Counted from the first letter of the stretch, positions 1 to 12,026 are shown. The stretch: DNA of 59,760 nt from an uncultured Methylomonas sp. (GCA_936941155.1 CAKZJE010000112.1:1-59760), one strand, 5' to 3'. Program-made: numbers and translations. The notes: generated by a model not told the origin, from the letters alone.

Positions 1-161
1 CGAATTGCGCCAACACCGGGAAAAACAACGCGCTCTGCTTGTTTGATGATATTGGCATCTGAAGTGATTTGCACATCTACATCGGGAGCTGCGTGTTGCA
101 AGGCTTTGGCAATTGAATGGAGATTGCCCATTCCATAATCAATAACGGCGACTTGGGACAT
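1..161 (-). CDS. hisH: Imidazole glycerol phosphate synthase glutaminase subunit, N-terminal part
   Basis: The gene runs off the left edge, so only about 53 N-terminal residues are visible. They begin [16 protein letters not shown] and continue to VVFPGVGAI, the first strand and loop typical of HisH class I glutamine amidotransferases. HisH supplies ammonia from glutamine to HisF in histidine synthesis, in the cytoplasm. The catalytic Cys-His-Glu residues lie outside the window. Only 3 bases separate its ATG from the stop of the upstream gene at 165, so it is transcribed in one run with hisB and the two inserted genes. The family call rests on the N-terminal motif and the his-operon context. 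Confidence 0.88.
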   Translation of the reverse strand, partial: MSQVAVIDYGMGNLHSIAKALQHAAPDVDVQITSDANIIKQAERVVFPGVGAI

Positions 162-164
162 TTT

Positions 165-731
165 TTAAAAAAACTGATTCAAATGATAAGTTTGGTAAGG
201 TAAGCGATAACAATTACCTTCTTTTGGTGTTAATTTGCCTTTTTGTGTGTCGCTATTTTTCTTGAATAAGACACGTTTATAAGCATTAACTTTGATTTCC
301 TTCTTGTTTTTAGCGTTATTCGCAAGGTTTATCCTATTAATAATAAAATCGAAAAACAACTTCCCCGAATCTAATTGATGCTTAGATTTATCGTCAGTTT
401 TAGTTTTTAATTCTATCAACAATACATATACAGCATCTTCATTCTGATAAACAATAATATAATCGTTTTTTGTTAATAACCCTGCATATCCTTCTTCTTT
501 CCCTGTTTTAAAATAGGGAAAAATAAAATCGAATGATGTATTTTTTTTATCTTTTAATACCTCATCAGAAACATCAAATTGAAGACAAACAATATCCGTA
601 TCTTCAGAAAATTTAAGTTCAGCACAATCATCACTCGCTTTAATTTCTTCAAGCTTAAATTTATTGTTACTCGATGGAACCACAAATCTATTGTGAATAA
701 CATCTTTCAACAAACTAGGTACTGAGGTCAT
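165..731 (-). CDS. Unknown protein paired with an AAA ATPase; possible PD-(D/E)XK nuclease
   Basis: I do not recognise a named family. The 188-residue protein has a hydrophobic strand ending in IELKTKT (about residues 108-114), followed by a QLDSGK helix. A strand ending in ExK with a following Gln-containing helix recalls the PD-(D/E)XK nuclease core, and SFDFIF before it may hold the missing acidic residue. This is weak evidence for a nuclease. A TTG at 743 also opens the frame, but the ATG at 731 has an AGAAGG element about 11 bases upstream and is preferred. It lies 8 bases after the ATPase stop and 3 bases before hisH, so the two genes look like a coupled pair inserted in the his operon. 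The A/T-rich codon usage differs from hisB, suggesting transfer. An ATPase-linked effector of phage defence is plausible but unproven. Confidence 0.6.
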   Translation of the reverse strand: MTSVPSLLKDVIHNRFVVPSSNNKFKLEEIKASDDCAELKFSEDTDIVCLQFDVSDEVLKDKKNTSFDFIFPYFKTGKEEGYAGLLTKNDYIIVYQNEDAVYVLLIELKTKTDDKSKHQLDSGKLFFDFIINRINLANNAKNKKEIKVNAYKRVLFKKNSDTQKGKLTPKEGNCYRLPYQTYHLNQFF

Positions 732-739
732 ATTCAAAA

Positions 740-2122
740 TCAACCTTCTTGTGATGCAAAATAAATTTCATTTGCCGCGCTATTTAATGCGTTGCTTACT
801 TGATTAAATGATTCGGTAATGATTCCTTCTACATTATCTTTTTTCATAACATCAATTGTTTTTTCTTTAAACAGGTAAGCAGATACTCGATTTACATCTA
901 ATAATTCATCATCTTTATAGTTATATGCTTTCATTAAAGATGCTTTTTCTGAAAACTCTTTTCGCAACATCATTAAATTATTTAATTCACTCATAAAGTA
1001 ATCACTATGCGTGCTGACAACAACTTTTAAACCTGCATTCACTAATTGCGCTAAAAGCCGTGCGACTAAACGCTGATTTTCAGGATGTAAATTAAGCTCT
1101 GGCTCATCAATCATTAAATAATCGCCTTTTTTCGCTGAGTGCTTTAAATAAAAGACCAAGCCAAATAAAGTCTTAACCGTTGAAGAGCTAAAATGTAAAG
1201 GTAATTTAATCTTGCTTGAGTTTGGCGCAAAAGATATATTGCCAAAATCATCAATTTCGTAACTACCATTGACTACATTGTTTTGTAGTGCTTTTGCATA
1301 TTCACTATAGTCGCTTGTAATATCTTGAAAACCTTTCATATTGATATTGCTAAGAAACTGCAAATAATCTTTAATAGGTTCAGCATAACGCGCACCTGTG
1401 ACACCATGCAACAACTGCATTGCGTCAACATTATCATTTTGTGATTCTTGCAATAAAAAATTACGAACACTAAATAACTCTTTATAAAATAAGTTAATTC
1501 CTGCTCTTTCAGCAGGTAATAAAAAGGATTTTCTGTTTAACTCATTATAAGAAAAGAACCATCCTGAAAATATTGTCCATATTAAGTTTTTTGAAATTCG
1601 ATATTGCAAAGAACCAGCAACTATATTATTGGCATTAACCAGTTCTAAATAAATTTTAGCTTCGGCGTTATTAACTATCCATGTCCACTCCCCAAGTCCG
1701 CCAGAATAACTCATTTTGTCTCCGAAAAAATCCCCTTCTTTTATTTTAGCCAGAATTTCATCATTTGAAACACCAAATTGTAATTTAATTTTTGTATTAA
1801 CAAAATGTTCATTGGGTACGCCAAATAAAGTAGAAATATTATTATTAAAATCCATTCCAATATAACTAAGCATTTCCGCTTTATATTTAGTAAGAATTTC
1901 TTCTATATCTATACAGTAATTACCGGTTTGTTTGAGAGTATCAACAATAGGTTTAACAAAATCTAAAGTAAAACTCGTATTAAATCTGCGTCCAAATAAG
2001 GCATAAATTGAATACATCGCATACGTTTTCCCCGAATTATTTTTACCGCAAAAGATCGTAAAATCATTCAGTTCAACACTGCCTTGCTCAATACAACCTA
2101 AGTTTTCAAACGTGATTTTCAT
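740..2122 (-). CDS. AAA family (OLD/RecF-like, ABC-type) ATPase
   Basis: This 460-residue protein is a single ABC/SMC-type ATPase of the AAA_15/AAA_21 kind. The Walker A motif GKNNSGKT is at 26-33, a short SSS stretch that may serve as the signature is at 312-314, the Walker B motif MIDEPELNLHP is near 337-347, and the switch histidine is in STHSDYF at 370-376. A PAERAG motif (203-208) seen in many such ATPases is also present. No C-terminal Toprim domain is visible, so it is shorter than OLD or GajA proteins. The gene starts 3 bases after hisB and is followed by an unknown gene 8 bases on. Standalone ATPases of this type usually act with a partner nuclease in phage defence; that role here is inference. 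It is not a histidine-biosynthesis enzyme. Confidence 0.85.
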   Translation of the reverse strand: MKITFENLGCIEQGSVELNDFTIFCGKNNSGKTYAMYSIYALFGRRFNTSFTLDFVKPIVDTLKQTGNYCIDIEEILTKYKAEMLSYIGMDFNNNISTLFGVPNEHFVNTKIKLQFGVSNDEILAKIKEGDFFGDKMSYSGGLGEWTWIVNNAEAKIYLELVNANNIVAGSLQYRISKNLIWTIFSGWFFSYNELNRKSFLLPAERAGINLFYKELFSVRNFLLQESQNDNVDAMQLLHGVTGARYAEPIKDYLQFLSNINMKGFQDITSDYSEYAKALQNNVVNGSYEIDDFGNISFAPNSSKIKLPLHFSSSTVKTLFGLVFYLKHSAKKGDYLMIDEPELNLHPENQRLVARLLAQLVNAGLKVVVSTHSDYFMSELNNLMMLRKEFSEKASLMKAYNYKDDELLDVNRVSAYLFKEKTIDVMKKDNVEGIITESFNQVSNALNSAANEIYFASQEG

Positions 2123-2125
2123 TAT

Positions 2126-2719
2126 CTAAAGAGAACCTTTAGTAGATGGCATAATCCCTGTCATGCGCGGATCAGCGGTAATCGCCATGCGCACAGCACG
2201 ACCAAACGCTTTGAACACAGTTTCGGCAATATGATGCGCGTTGCGACCTTTGAGATTATCAATGTGTAGTGATACGCCAGCGTGATTAACAAAGCCTTGA
2301 AAGAATTCGCGGAATAAATCCACATCAAACGAACCTATCATGCTGCGGGGAAAATCTACATCCATATATAAGCCTGGACGACCGGAAAAATCAACGACCA
2401 CACGGGATAACGATTCATCTAAAGGAACGTAGGCGTGACCATAGCGAAACAAACCTTTTTTATCACCTAAAGCTTGCGCAAACGCTTGTCCTAAGGTAAT
2501 GCCAATATCTTCAACGGTATGATGAGCATCAATTTCCAAATCGCCGACACAATGAATGTCCATATCAATGACACCGTGTCTTGCAACTTGATCGAGCATG
2601 TGATTTAAAAAAGGAACGCCGGTGGTAAATGCGGCTTTGCCTGTGCCATCCAGATTGATAGCAATGGTGATTTGCGTTTCAAGCGTGTTGCGCTCAACCC
2701 GCGCAGTGCGTGGTGTCAT
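2126..2719 (-). CDS. hisB: Imidazoleglycerol-phosphate dehydratase
   Basis: The 197-residue protein is a full-length, monofunctional HisB. It dehydrates imidazoleglycerol phosphate to imidazole acetol phosphate in histidine synthesis. Metal-binding histidine motifs are clear: [13 protein letters not shown] near 37-49, [10 protein letters not shown] near 64-73, and [15 protein letters not shown] near 158-172. No N-terminal histidinol-phosphatase domain is present, unlike the fused enteric enzyme. It heads the visible his transcription unit; the next his gene, hisH, follows only after the ATPase and its partner. Confidence 0.97.
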   Translation of the reverse strand: MTPRTARVERNTLETQITIAINLDGTGKAAFTTGVPFLNHMLDQVARHGVIDMDIHCVGDLEIDAHHTVEDIGITLGQAFAQALGDKKGLFRYGHAYVPLDESLSRVVVDFSGRPGLYMDVDFPRSMIGSFDVDLFREFFQGFVNHAGVSLHIDNLKGRNAHHIAETVFKAFGRAVRMAITADPRMTGIMPSTKGSL

Positions 2720-2826
2720 GACCTAAAAGACAGATAAAATGAAAATATGCGTCATTTTACTATGAATTGCCTGTCTTAGGCAGTGTTTGTATGGGATTTT
2801 AATGAGGGAAATTACAGAGAGGAAAT

Positions 2827-2855
2827 CCTGACAGGTGTTTGAGTCCTGTCAGGTT
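2827..2855 (-). terminator. CCTGACAGG-type hairpin after typA
   Basis: Arms cctgacaggt and cctgtcagg face each other across a short loop, 46 bases downstream of the typA stop. This is one of about ten similar hairpins in the window, most placed just after genes. The U-tract on the minus strand is short, so termination is likely but not certain. Confidence 0.6.
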
Positions 2856-2900
2856 TTGTTCTGCGTTAACGGAAAACGCTAAACTTTACTCATTAAACGC

Positions 2901-4718
<1,818 letters not shown>

Positions 4719-4824
4719 AGTGTATTTAATTTAAAGGTTAAAGAATAAGGGACTTGCGCAATGGCAAGATAGTTTGTGTATTATTTGAAAATCGGCAGGT
4801 AGTAATATTTTTTGCAGAGGGAAG

Positions 4825-5175
4825 TCAGTTTTTGTACAGTTCAAATCTTCTACTATCGTAATGAAATGATACTAAATCACCATCCTCATCTAGCATTGCT
4901 AATACAATATCTAGTGGTTCACGAAAATAAGGACTTCCTGTTTCTTGCTCATGCTCTATAAGGGGGGCTGTTAATATTTCTAATACAACAGCAGGTTGAC
5001 CTTCATTTGGAAGTTTTTTATTGCGCAATCCATTTTTCCATACCACTAAATCACGCTTTTTGAATTTATTCTCAATCAACAATAAATCAATTTTTTTTAA
5101 TAATGATTCTGTATATTCAAAATCATAATTTAGTTCAGACTCATTCTCTGAGTTATCTATTTCATAATCAGACAT
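4825..5175 (-). CDS. Unknown 116-residue acidic protein
   Basis: No family is recognised. The first 30 residues are acidic and low-complexity (MSDYEIDNSENESELNYD). The rest looks like a compact beta-rich domain: RDLVVWKNGL, PAVVLEIL, FREPLDIVLAMLDEDGDLVSFHYDSRRFE. The WKNGL and HYDSRRFE stretches look conserved. The gene overlaps the end of the next upstream gene by 8 bases, and those two overlap a third, so all three are probably translated together. The unit is A/T-rich compared with typA and lgt. Confidence 0.65.
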   Translation of the reverse strand: MSDYEIDNSENESELNYDFEYTESLLKKIDLLLIENKFKKRDLVVWKNGLRNKKLPNEGQPAVVLEILTAPLIEHEQETGSPYFREPLDIVLAMLDEDGDLVSFHYDSRRFELYKN

Positions 5176-5764
5176 AATTATCTCTTATGTTGTTATTAGC
5201 AAGCTTCATAGAATTGATGATTAATGTAAATTTATTCTGCAAATTTAAACCAGAATTCTTTATCTTTTGTTCATTATCTATAGGTAATTTTAAAGGTGAT
5301 TTTTTCCAAATCTGACTTCTAACTTCACTTTTCTGTCCACTTAAGTAAAGGTTATCGCGCCCATAAACAATTTGTCCATCTGGCATAAATAATGTCATTA
5401 AATCAAACTCAGGAGTTTCATCAATTGAAATAATAATTTCCAGTTTTTTTTCAAAACTGATTTTTATTTTATTTTTATTTTTTTCAATAGATTTCAATTT
5501 TTGGTTGAGAAAATGCGTTATAACTTGGTAAAAAGAATCTACTGCTATTTCATTAGAACTTGCTATTTCCCTGTTATTTTGTTTAATTATCCAATTATCC
5601 GCATCTATCCAAAGTGTTGAACTACCGATTGTTAAACCATCATCATCTATTTTTTTTCCCAATTCAAAACGACAAATAGAACCATAGACAAGCTCTCCGC
5701 CCCAACACCTTAGCATTACTAAACTACTTATCGGAAGTTGTTTCGATAATTTTGTATTTCCCAT
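5168..5764 (-). CDS. Unknown 198-residue protein of a three-gene operon
   Basis: The frame is open from 5806, but the ATG at 5764 (MGNTKLSKQLPISSLVML) is the more likely start because the longer form would add a Leu/Lys-rich stretch lying inside the upstream gene. The overlap with that gene is then 41 bases. The protein has two beta-rich stretches (GELVYGSICRFELGKKI; LTIGSSTLWIDADNWIIKQN), a Lys-rich segment, and a second DLMTLFMPDGQIVYG repeat-like strand pair. No catalytic motif is evident and no membrane segment is present. Confidence 0.55.
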   Translation of the reverse strand: MGNTKLSKQLPISSLVMLRCWGGELVYGSICRFELGKKIDDDGLTIGSSTLWIDADNWIIKQNNREIASSNEIAVDSFYQVITHFLNQKLKSIEKNKNKIKISFEKKLEIIISIDETPEFDLMTLFMPDGQIVYGRDNLYLSGQKSEVRSQIWKKSPLKLPIDNEQKIKNSGLNLQNKFTLIINSMKLANNNIRDNYV

Positions 5765-5996
5765 AATCAATAGTCTCTTTATTTTTAATTCTTGTACCAA
5801 TTTCAATTAAATCCTTGAAACCTAAATTTGCCCCCATTTCACGCGAGAGCCTTTCTATTGTTCTTTTAAACTTTTCTCCCAAAACCTTGTCAGTTGAAAG
5901 GGTTATCAGCGTTTCAGCATCACGAACTTGTCTATTTTGTGCCTGATTATTTTTAGGGCGACCTTTTTTCTGCTTGTCATCGTTATCTTTTTTCAC
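5724..5996 (-). CDS. Small basic protein, possible DNA-binding regulator
   Basis: The 90-residue protein opens with a very basic stretch containing KKGRPKNN, an AT-hook-like GRP motif, followed by a helical region ending in GANLGFKDLIEIGTRI. The composition suggests a small DNA-binding protein heading the three-gene unit, which could make it an autoregulator. The family is not recognised. Its 3' end overlaps the next gene. Function is inferred from the basic motif only. Confidence 0.6.
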   Translation of the reverse strand: MKKDNDDKQKKGRPKNNQAQNRQVRDAETLITLSTDKVLGEKFKRTIERLSREMGANLGFKDLIEIGTRIKNKETIDYGKYKIIETTSDK

Positions 5997-6017
5997 CGTA
6001 AAAGTCCATCATAAAAA

Positions 6018-6413
6018 TCAAGACTGTTCCCACGGCAAGCCATGAAACCGCCAGCCACCCGTTGTGCCGCGATGCTTATTCGCATCCAAATTACCTTCAA
6101 AACCTTCCAAAATATTAATCAAATGCGTAAAACCTGACTTTTCCAAAAGATTCGCAGCTTCCAACGAACGCACACCGCTCCGGCACAGCAGCAAAATTGG
6201 TCTATTTTTATCTGCCACAATCTGACTCAGCTGCTCAACAAACTGTTGATTCACCTGCCAATCTGGAAACTCTTTCCAAGCGATATGCACGATATTACAC
6301 ACCGGACGACCTAAAAAGGTATGCTCCATTTTTGTACGCACATCAATCATCACCGCGTTTGAATTTTCCTGCATAAAAGCAAAAGACTGTTTTGGGTCTA
6401 AATTTTCAATCAT
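6018..6413 (-). CDS. Rhodanese-like domain protein
   Basis: The 131-residue protein is one rhodanese domain. The active-site loop CRSGVRS begins at Cys77, and the strand VMIDVRTKMEH (21-31) and the downstream GFEGNLDANKHRGTTGGWRFHGLP tail are typical of the single-domain group that carries persulfide sulfur. Substrate is unknown. It stands alone between the three-gene unit and pqqA and has no signal peptide, so it is cytoplasmic. Confidence 0.92.
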   Translation of the reverse strand: MIENLDPKQSFAFMQENSNAVMIDVRTKMEHTFLGRPVCNIVHIAWKEFPDWQVNQQFVEQLSQIVADKNRPILLLCRSGVRSLEAANLLEKSGFTHLINILEGFEGNLDANKHRGTTGGWRFHGLPWEQS

Positions 6414-6680
6414 GTTTTTGTCCTATGAATAAAGCTTCGTTGCGTTCCGCATATTCAACACAATCAACTAGCCCGTGCTCTGGGTAAAAATAACCTTCAA
6501 AGGCGAAAATAACGACAACAATTTGTTTGTAGCTAACAGATTGCAGGATTATGCGGCGGGGAATCAGTGATTTTTATCTGAGTTTGAGAAGGTAAAAAAG
6601 CAAACCACCTCGTTTAATCTTGCCATTATCTCACGACAAAACCTAGGGTCAAGAAATCGAACACTATCTTAAAAATCACT
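6414..6680. other. Intergenic stretch without a recognised gene
   Basis: No convincing reading frame, RNA gene or repeat is seen here. It contains the rhodanese upstream region and ends at the pqqA terminator. Confidence 0.5.
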
Positions 6681-6712
6681 AGCAAAAAAAAAGGGGCTTT
6701 AAAGCCCCTTTT
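6681..6712 (-). terminator. Rho-independent terminator of pqqA
   Basis: An aaggggctttaaagcccctt palindrome (6691-6710) is followed on the minus strand by nine T residues. It lies 16 bases after the pqqA stop, so pqqA is transcribed as its own short unit. Confidence 0.9.
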
Positions 6713-6728
6713 CCTATCACCGCAAAAA

Positions 6729-6803
6729 TTAACGGTTGTAGATGTACATTGTCACTTCAAAACCAAAACGTAGGTCTGTGTAAGCTGGAGTTTCCCATTT
6801 CAT
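6729..6803 (-). CDS. pqqA: PQQ precursor peptide PqqA
   Basis: A 24-residue reading frame encodes MKWETPAYTDLRFGFEVT followed by MYIYNR. It is the substrate peptide for pyrroloquinoline quinone synthesis: the Glu16 and Tyr20 of the FGFEVTMYIYNR core are the residues that PqqE cross-links. An AGAGGC ribosome site lies 8 bases upstream of the ATG. The peptide has its own terminator, and pqqBCDE are not in the window, so this is either a separated pqqA or an extra copy. PQQ is the cofactor of methanol dehydrogenases, which is the main reason to think of a methylotroph. Confidence 0.95.
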   Translation of the reverse strand: MKWETPAYTDLRFGFEVTMYIYNR

Positions 6804-7106
6804 AATATCTGCCTCTAGTGTTTTATAAATGTTCTAGCTTGGTTATAAGCTGTTTTGAATTATAAGATGATAACTTTTATTAAGCAACTATTGCCATTGT
6901 AGTTACAGAACTTGTTGCTTGATTGCATCTTGCTGCGTTGCCCTTTCCTTACCATAAAATGCAAGCATTTCTCAGTTTAAAACTCTCTAAGCTTTTGATA
7001 TTTTAGTAAGTTAATTTTACAAATCACTCTTTTCAAGTGTTTTTTTAACAGAAAAGAGTTATTATCAATTACCTACAACAAAAACAATGAAAATATGAGG
7101 TGAATC
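6804..7106. other. Divergent intergenic region (pqqA and small membrane gene)
   Basis: This 303-base A/T-rich stretch separates pqqA (leftward) from the small membrane gene at 7107 (rightward) and must hold both promoters. I see no convincing -35/-10 pair or operator, apart from an imperfect cacttgaaaagagtg-like inverted repeat near 7026-7066. Confidence 0.4.
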
Positions 7107-7304
7107 ATGGGTGGAGTTATTGAGTTATTTTTTGTGATGATGGTGATAGCAAGCTTGGCATTTGCACCATTAGGTTATTTTATTTATATGTACACCAAGA
7201 AAAATGGTGAGCCTTTTGGCAACATAGAGCCGCATGGCGACACCGAATCCCCACTGTTAATTGCTGTTGAAAAAGCGATTAAAAAAGTCAAAAGTTTTAT
7301 CTAA
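7107..7304 (+). CDS. Small single-span membrane protein
   Basis: The 65-residue protein has one membrane helix at about residues 5-29 (IELFFVMMVIASLAFAPLGY) and a hydrophilic C-terminal tail ending in a basic amphipathic stretch. A GAGGTGAATC ribosome site precedes the ATG and a terminator follows, so it is a discrete gene. The family is not recognised; small inner-membrane subunits or regulators have this shape. Confidence 0.65.
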   Translation: MGGVIELFFVMMVIASLAFAPLGYFIYMYTKKNGEPFGNIEPHGDTESPLLIAVEKAIKKVKSFI

Positions 7305-7321
7305 AAAACCTACAAACAAAT

Positions 7322-7370
7322 ACGCCGAGAACTCTTAACTTTGCAAAAAGTGTCTCGGCGTTATTTTTTC
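7322..7370 (+). terminator. Rho-independent terminator
   Basis: Arms cgccgaga (7323-7330) and tctcggcg (7353-7360) are followed by a T-rich stretch. It ends the small membrane gene and lies just before the alkyltransferase gene. Confidence 0.85.
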
Positions 7371-7378
7371 TACTAAAA

Positions 7379-7723
7379 ATGTCCTCAAGCGATAGCCAAG
7401 CTGTGCAAAACATCAGCGATTTTCAACAAAAACTATACGCAAAATTACGCGAAGTTCCTGCGGGGAAAGTCACCACCTATCAAGATCTAGCCCTTGCGAT
7501 TGGTAGTCGCGCTTATCGCGCAGTTGGCACGGCAATGAATAAGAATCCTTTTGCTCCTGAAGTTCCCTGCCATCGCGTGATAAAAGCGAATGGTCAAATC
7601 GGTGGGTTTGCTCACGGTTCTGCACAAAAAATGAGTTTGCTACTAGAGGAGGGTGTGGAAGTTTTCGATAACAAAATTGATTTAAGCCGATTTAGACATC
7701 ATTTCATTATCGAAAACGATTAA
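7379..7723 (+). CDS. MGMT-family alkyltransferase, C-terminal domain only
   Basis: The 114-residue protein matches the catalytic domain of methylated-DNA-protein cysteine methyltransferases. It has the helix-turn-helix stretch VTTYQDLALAIGSRAYRAVGTAMNKNP and the active-site motif PCHRV (around 61-65), with the Cys retained, so it can in principle take up an alkyl group from O6-alkylguanine. It lacks the N-terminal Ada/Ogt domain, resembling the short alkyltransferase-like proteins, most of which have lost this Cys. The ATG follows immediately after the previous terminator. It is convergent with lgt, 11 bases apart. Confidence 0.9.
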   Translation: MSSSDSQAVQNISDFQQKLYAKLREVPAGKVTTYQDLALAIGSRAYRAVGTAMNKNPFAPEVPCHRVIKANGQIGGFAHGSAQKMSLLLEEGVEVFDNKIDLSRFRHHFIIEND

Positions 7724-7734
7724 GAAAAGTTGCT

Positions 7735-8520
7735 TTAAACTGTCGCTTTTTTATGCGCCCAAACAAACATTCCTGCGCCAATCAGAATCATCGGCACCGA
7801 TAAAATTTGCCCCATCGTCACCCAATCCAACGCTAAATAACCTAAATGTGCATCGGGCATTCGATAAAATTCGACAAAAAACCGCACACAGCCATAAACG
7901 CACAGTACCAAACCTGTTGGAGCCATCACCGGACGTTGTTTTTGGGTGTAAATCCACATAATCGCAAACAACAAAATCCCTTCCAATCCGGCTTCGTAAA
8001 GTTGCGATGGATGTCTTGGCAAATCGCCTCCATTTGGGAAAACCATCCCCCAAGGCACATCAGTCGTTCTGCCCCATAATTCGGAATTAATAAAATTGCC
8101 GATTCGCCCCGCACCCAAACCAATCGGACAGAGCGGCGCAATAATATCGGTCAGTTGAATCATGGTGCAGTTGTGTTTTTTGCCGAAAAAATACATCGCC
8201 ACAAACACGCCCAACATGCCGCCATGAAACGACATGCCTCCATGCCAAATTTGAAACAGCGTCAACGGATCATCTAAAAACTTGGCGAATTGATAAAACA
8301 AAATATAGCCAATCCGCCCGCCTAAAATCACGCCCAACGCACCGAAATACACCAAATCTTCAATTGCTTCCGGCGGCACAGGCGAATAAGGGCGTTTGGC
8401 ACGTTCTTTTCCTAGCAGCCACACTGCGGCAAAACCGATTAAATAGGTAATCCCGTACCAATGAACTTTTACAGGCCCTAAAGCCAAGGCAATCGGGTCT
8501 ATGTTTGGGTAATTAAGCAT
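7735..8520 (-). CDS. lgt: Prolipoprotein diacylglyceryl transferase
   Basis: The 261-residue polytopic inner-membrane protein moves diacylglycerol from phosphatidylglycerol to the lipobox Cys of prelipoproteins. Visible family signatures are WHGGMSFHGGMLGV (about 90-103) with its essential His, and GAGRIGNFINSELWGR (about 136-151) with the catalytic Arg and Asn. About seven membrane segments are seen. It begins 2 bases after gyrB and is clearly co-transcribed with it, which is an unusual partner; lgt more often sits with thyA. Confidence 0.96.
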   Translation of the reverse strand: MLNYPNIDPIALALGPVKVHWYGITYLIGFAAVWLLGKERAKRPYSPVPPEAIEDLVYFGALGVILGGRIGYILFYQFAKFLDDPLTLFQIWHGGMSFHGGMLGVFVAMYFFGKKHNCTMIQLTDIIAPLCPIGLGAGRIGNFINSELWGRTTDVPWGMVFPNGGDLPRHPSQLYEAGLEGILLFAIMWIYTQKQRPVMAPTGLVLCVYGCVRFFVEFYRMPDAHLGYLALDWVTMGQILSVPMILIGAGMFVWAHKKATV

Positions 8521-8522
8521 GG

Positions 8523-10964
<2,442 letters not shown>

Positions 10965-11001
10965 TTACGATAAAACACTCTTGGTTTTTGCGGTGCGGGT
11001 T

Positions 11002-11520
11002 TTATTTATAATTCACAGGACTTACAAACTTAAGATCAAAATACATGAGTCTTATCGGTTTGTTTTTGTCATCATTGTTTATGTTTTTTTCGTAAAATGG
11101 CAGGGCTTCAGCTAATGCGTCCACAACGATAAATCTGCATCCGGTTTTGTTATTGGTAACAAACCATATTTTAATAAAGTCTAATATTTTTGTGCCGTAT
11201 CCGCTTTGCCTAAAGTCTTTATGTACAGCAAAACGTCCGATTTTTACAGCAGGTATGCTTTTGTAGCGTTTACGATGAGGCAAGAATTTTTTAAACTGAT
11301 TGTAGTTTTCAACATCTTGGCTTTTGATGGCATCATTTGAAACACTAAAAAAGGCTATTGTTTTGCCATTTAGATTCCAAGCGTAAGTTACCGCTAATAA
11401 TTCACGGCTGTTTCCTTTTGAGTCTTCAAAAAAGAATTCATTTAAGTCATTATTTCCACAATCGAATTCCTCATCGCGTGGGTCATCTACACCAAGACGA
11501 ATAAATTGCAATTCATCCAT
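11002..11520 (-). CDS. GNAT-family acetyltransferase toxin (TacT-like)
   Basis: The protein is a single GNAT domain of about 172 residues. Hallmarks are an N-terminal FDCGNNDLNEFF segment typical of the toxin branch, and the acetyl-CoA loop in RFAVHKDFRQSGYGTKIL. TacT-type toxins acetylate aminoacyl-tRNA and stop translation. The frame opens at a TTG (11535), but the ATG at 11520 (MDELQFIRLG) is preferred because it leaves a 4-base gap after the small upstream gene. The pair is a GNAT toxin-antitoxin operon. Function is inferred from family and layout. Confidence 0.82.
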   Translation of the reverse strand: MDELQFIRLGVDDPRDEEFDCGNNDLNEFFFEDSKGNSRELLAVTYAWNLNGKTIAFFSVSNDAIKSQDVENYNQFKKFLPHRKRYKSIPAVKIGRFAVHKDFRQSGYGTKILDFIKIWFVTNNKTGCRFIVVDALAEALPFYEKNINNDDKNKPIRLMYFDLKFVSPVNYK

Positions 11521-11524
11521 TGTG

Positions 11525-11686
11525 TTAATTCTCAATAATTTTCACGCTATTGAAATTTGCCAGCATTCGTTCATATTCTTCTTTGGAAATTGTGTGTTTT
11601 CCATCGTCAACTTCACGCATTCTTTTATTAAATCGGATTGCGTCTTTGCCTTTTAAAGTGGGTGTAGGCTTTAATTTTCTTGCCAT
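11525..11686 (-). CDS. Small antitoxin-like protein upstream of the GNAT toxin
   Basis: A 53-residue frame begins MARKLKPTPTLKGKDAIRF and continues with a KEEYERM stretch. An aaggagataaaaa-type ribosome site precedes the ATG. It is basic at the N-terminus and helical at the C-terminus, a size and placement typical of antitoxins of GNAT toxins, though it lacks the DUF1778 ribbon-helix-helix sequence. It ends 4 bases before the toxin start. Antitoxin function is inferred from the pairing. Confidence 0.68.
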   Translation of the reverse strand: MARKLKPTPTLKGKDAIRFNKRMREVDDGKHTISKEEYERMLANFNSVKIIEN

Positions 11687-11730
11687 TTTTTATCTCCAAT
11701 TAATCTTTGGATGAATTTAGAAGATTATTA

Positions 11731-11767
11731 CTGTGATGAGTTTCGCGTTGTTTGATTCATTCTACTG
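11731..11767. repeat. Degenerate GTAGGATGGGT-type REP
   Basis: The stretch ctgtgatgagtttcgcgttg is a decayed copy of the palindromic unit that also occurs at 12346 and 13941. It separates the GNAT pair from the next pair. Confidence 0.4.
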
Positions 11768-11774
11768 AACCAGG

Positions 11775-12026
11775 CTAAGGATGGTTTTTATCTTTGCAAT
11801 AACGGCAAAATTCTTTTACGGGTAGTCCTGCTTGGTCTGCCATAAACTTAACCATTTTTTTATCAAAGGGAGCGAGGTGTTTGGAAACTGTCACTTTTCT
11901 ATATGGACTATCTTTAACCCATTGCTCATGTCCTGTTGATTTGTTAGGTAGTTGATAAAAGCCTAGTTTTTTGAGTCCAGTCACAATTTCTTTGTAACTC
12001 AGTTCAGGTATTTTCTGAAAAATCAT
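11775..12026 (-). CDS. HicA-like mRNA interferase toxin
   Basis: The 83-residue protein has the HicA/YcfA double-stranded RNA-binding fold pattern: YKEIVTGLKKLGF, the catalytic-His motif GHEQW (about 32-36), and the TVSKHLAPFDKKMVKFMADQAGL strand-helix. HicA cuts mRNA when free. Its ATG abuts the stop of the upstream HicB-like gene with no gap (12026/12027). The C-terminal FCRYCKDKNHP adds Cys residues unusual for HicA. Confidence 0.8.
   Translation of the reverse strand: MIFQKIPELSYKEIVTGLKKLGFYQLPNKSTGHEQWVKDSPYRKVTVSKHLAPFDKKMVKFMADQAGLPVKEFCRYCKDKNHP

Noticed and set aside
165-2122. Assigning the his-operon pair to PARIS, Septu or Gabija
   Set aside because: The partner has neither the Toprim/DUF4435 nor the HNH motif, and the ATPase lacks a Toprim domain. 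No named system could be supported.
6804-7106. Riboswitch or small RNA upstream of pqqA
   Set aside because: No stable, conserved aptamer-like pattern was recognised in this A/T-rich stretch.
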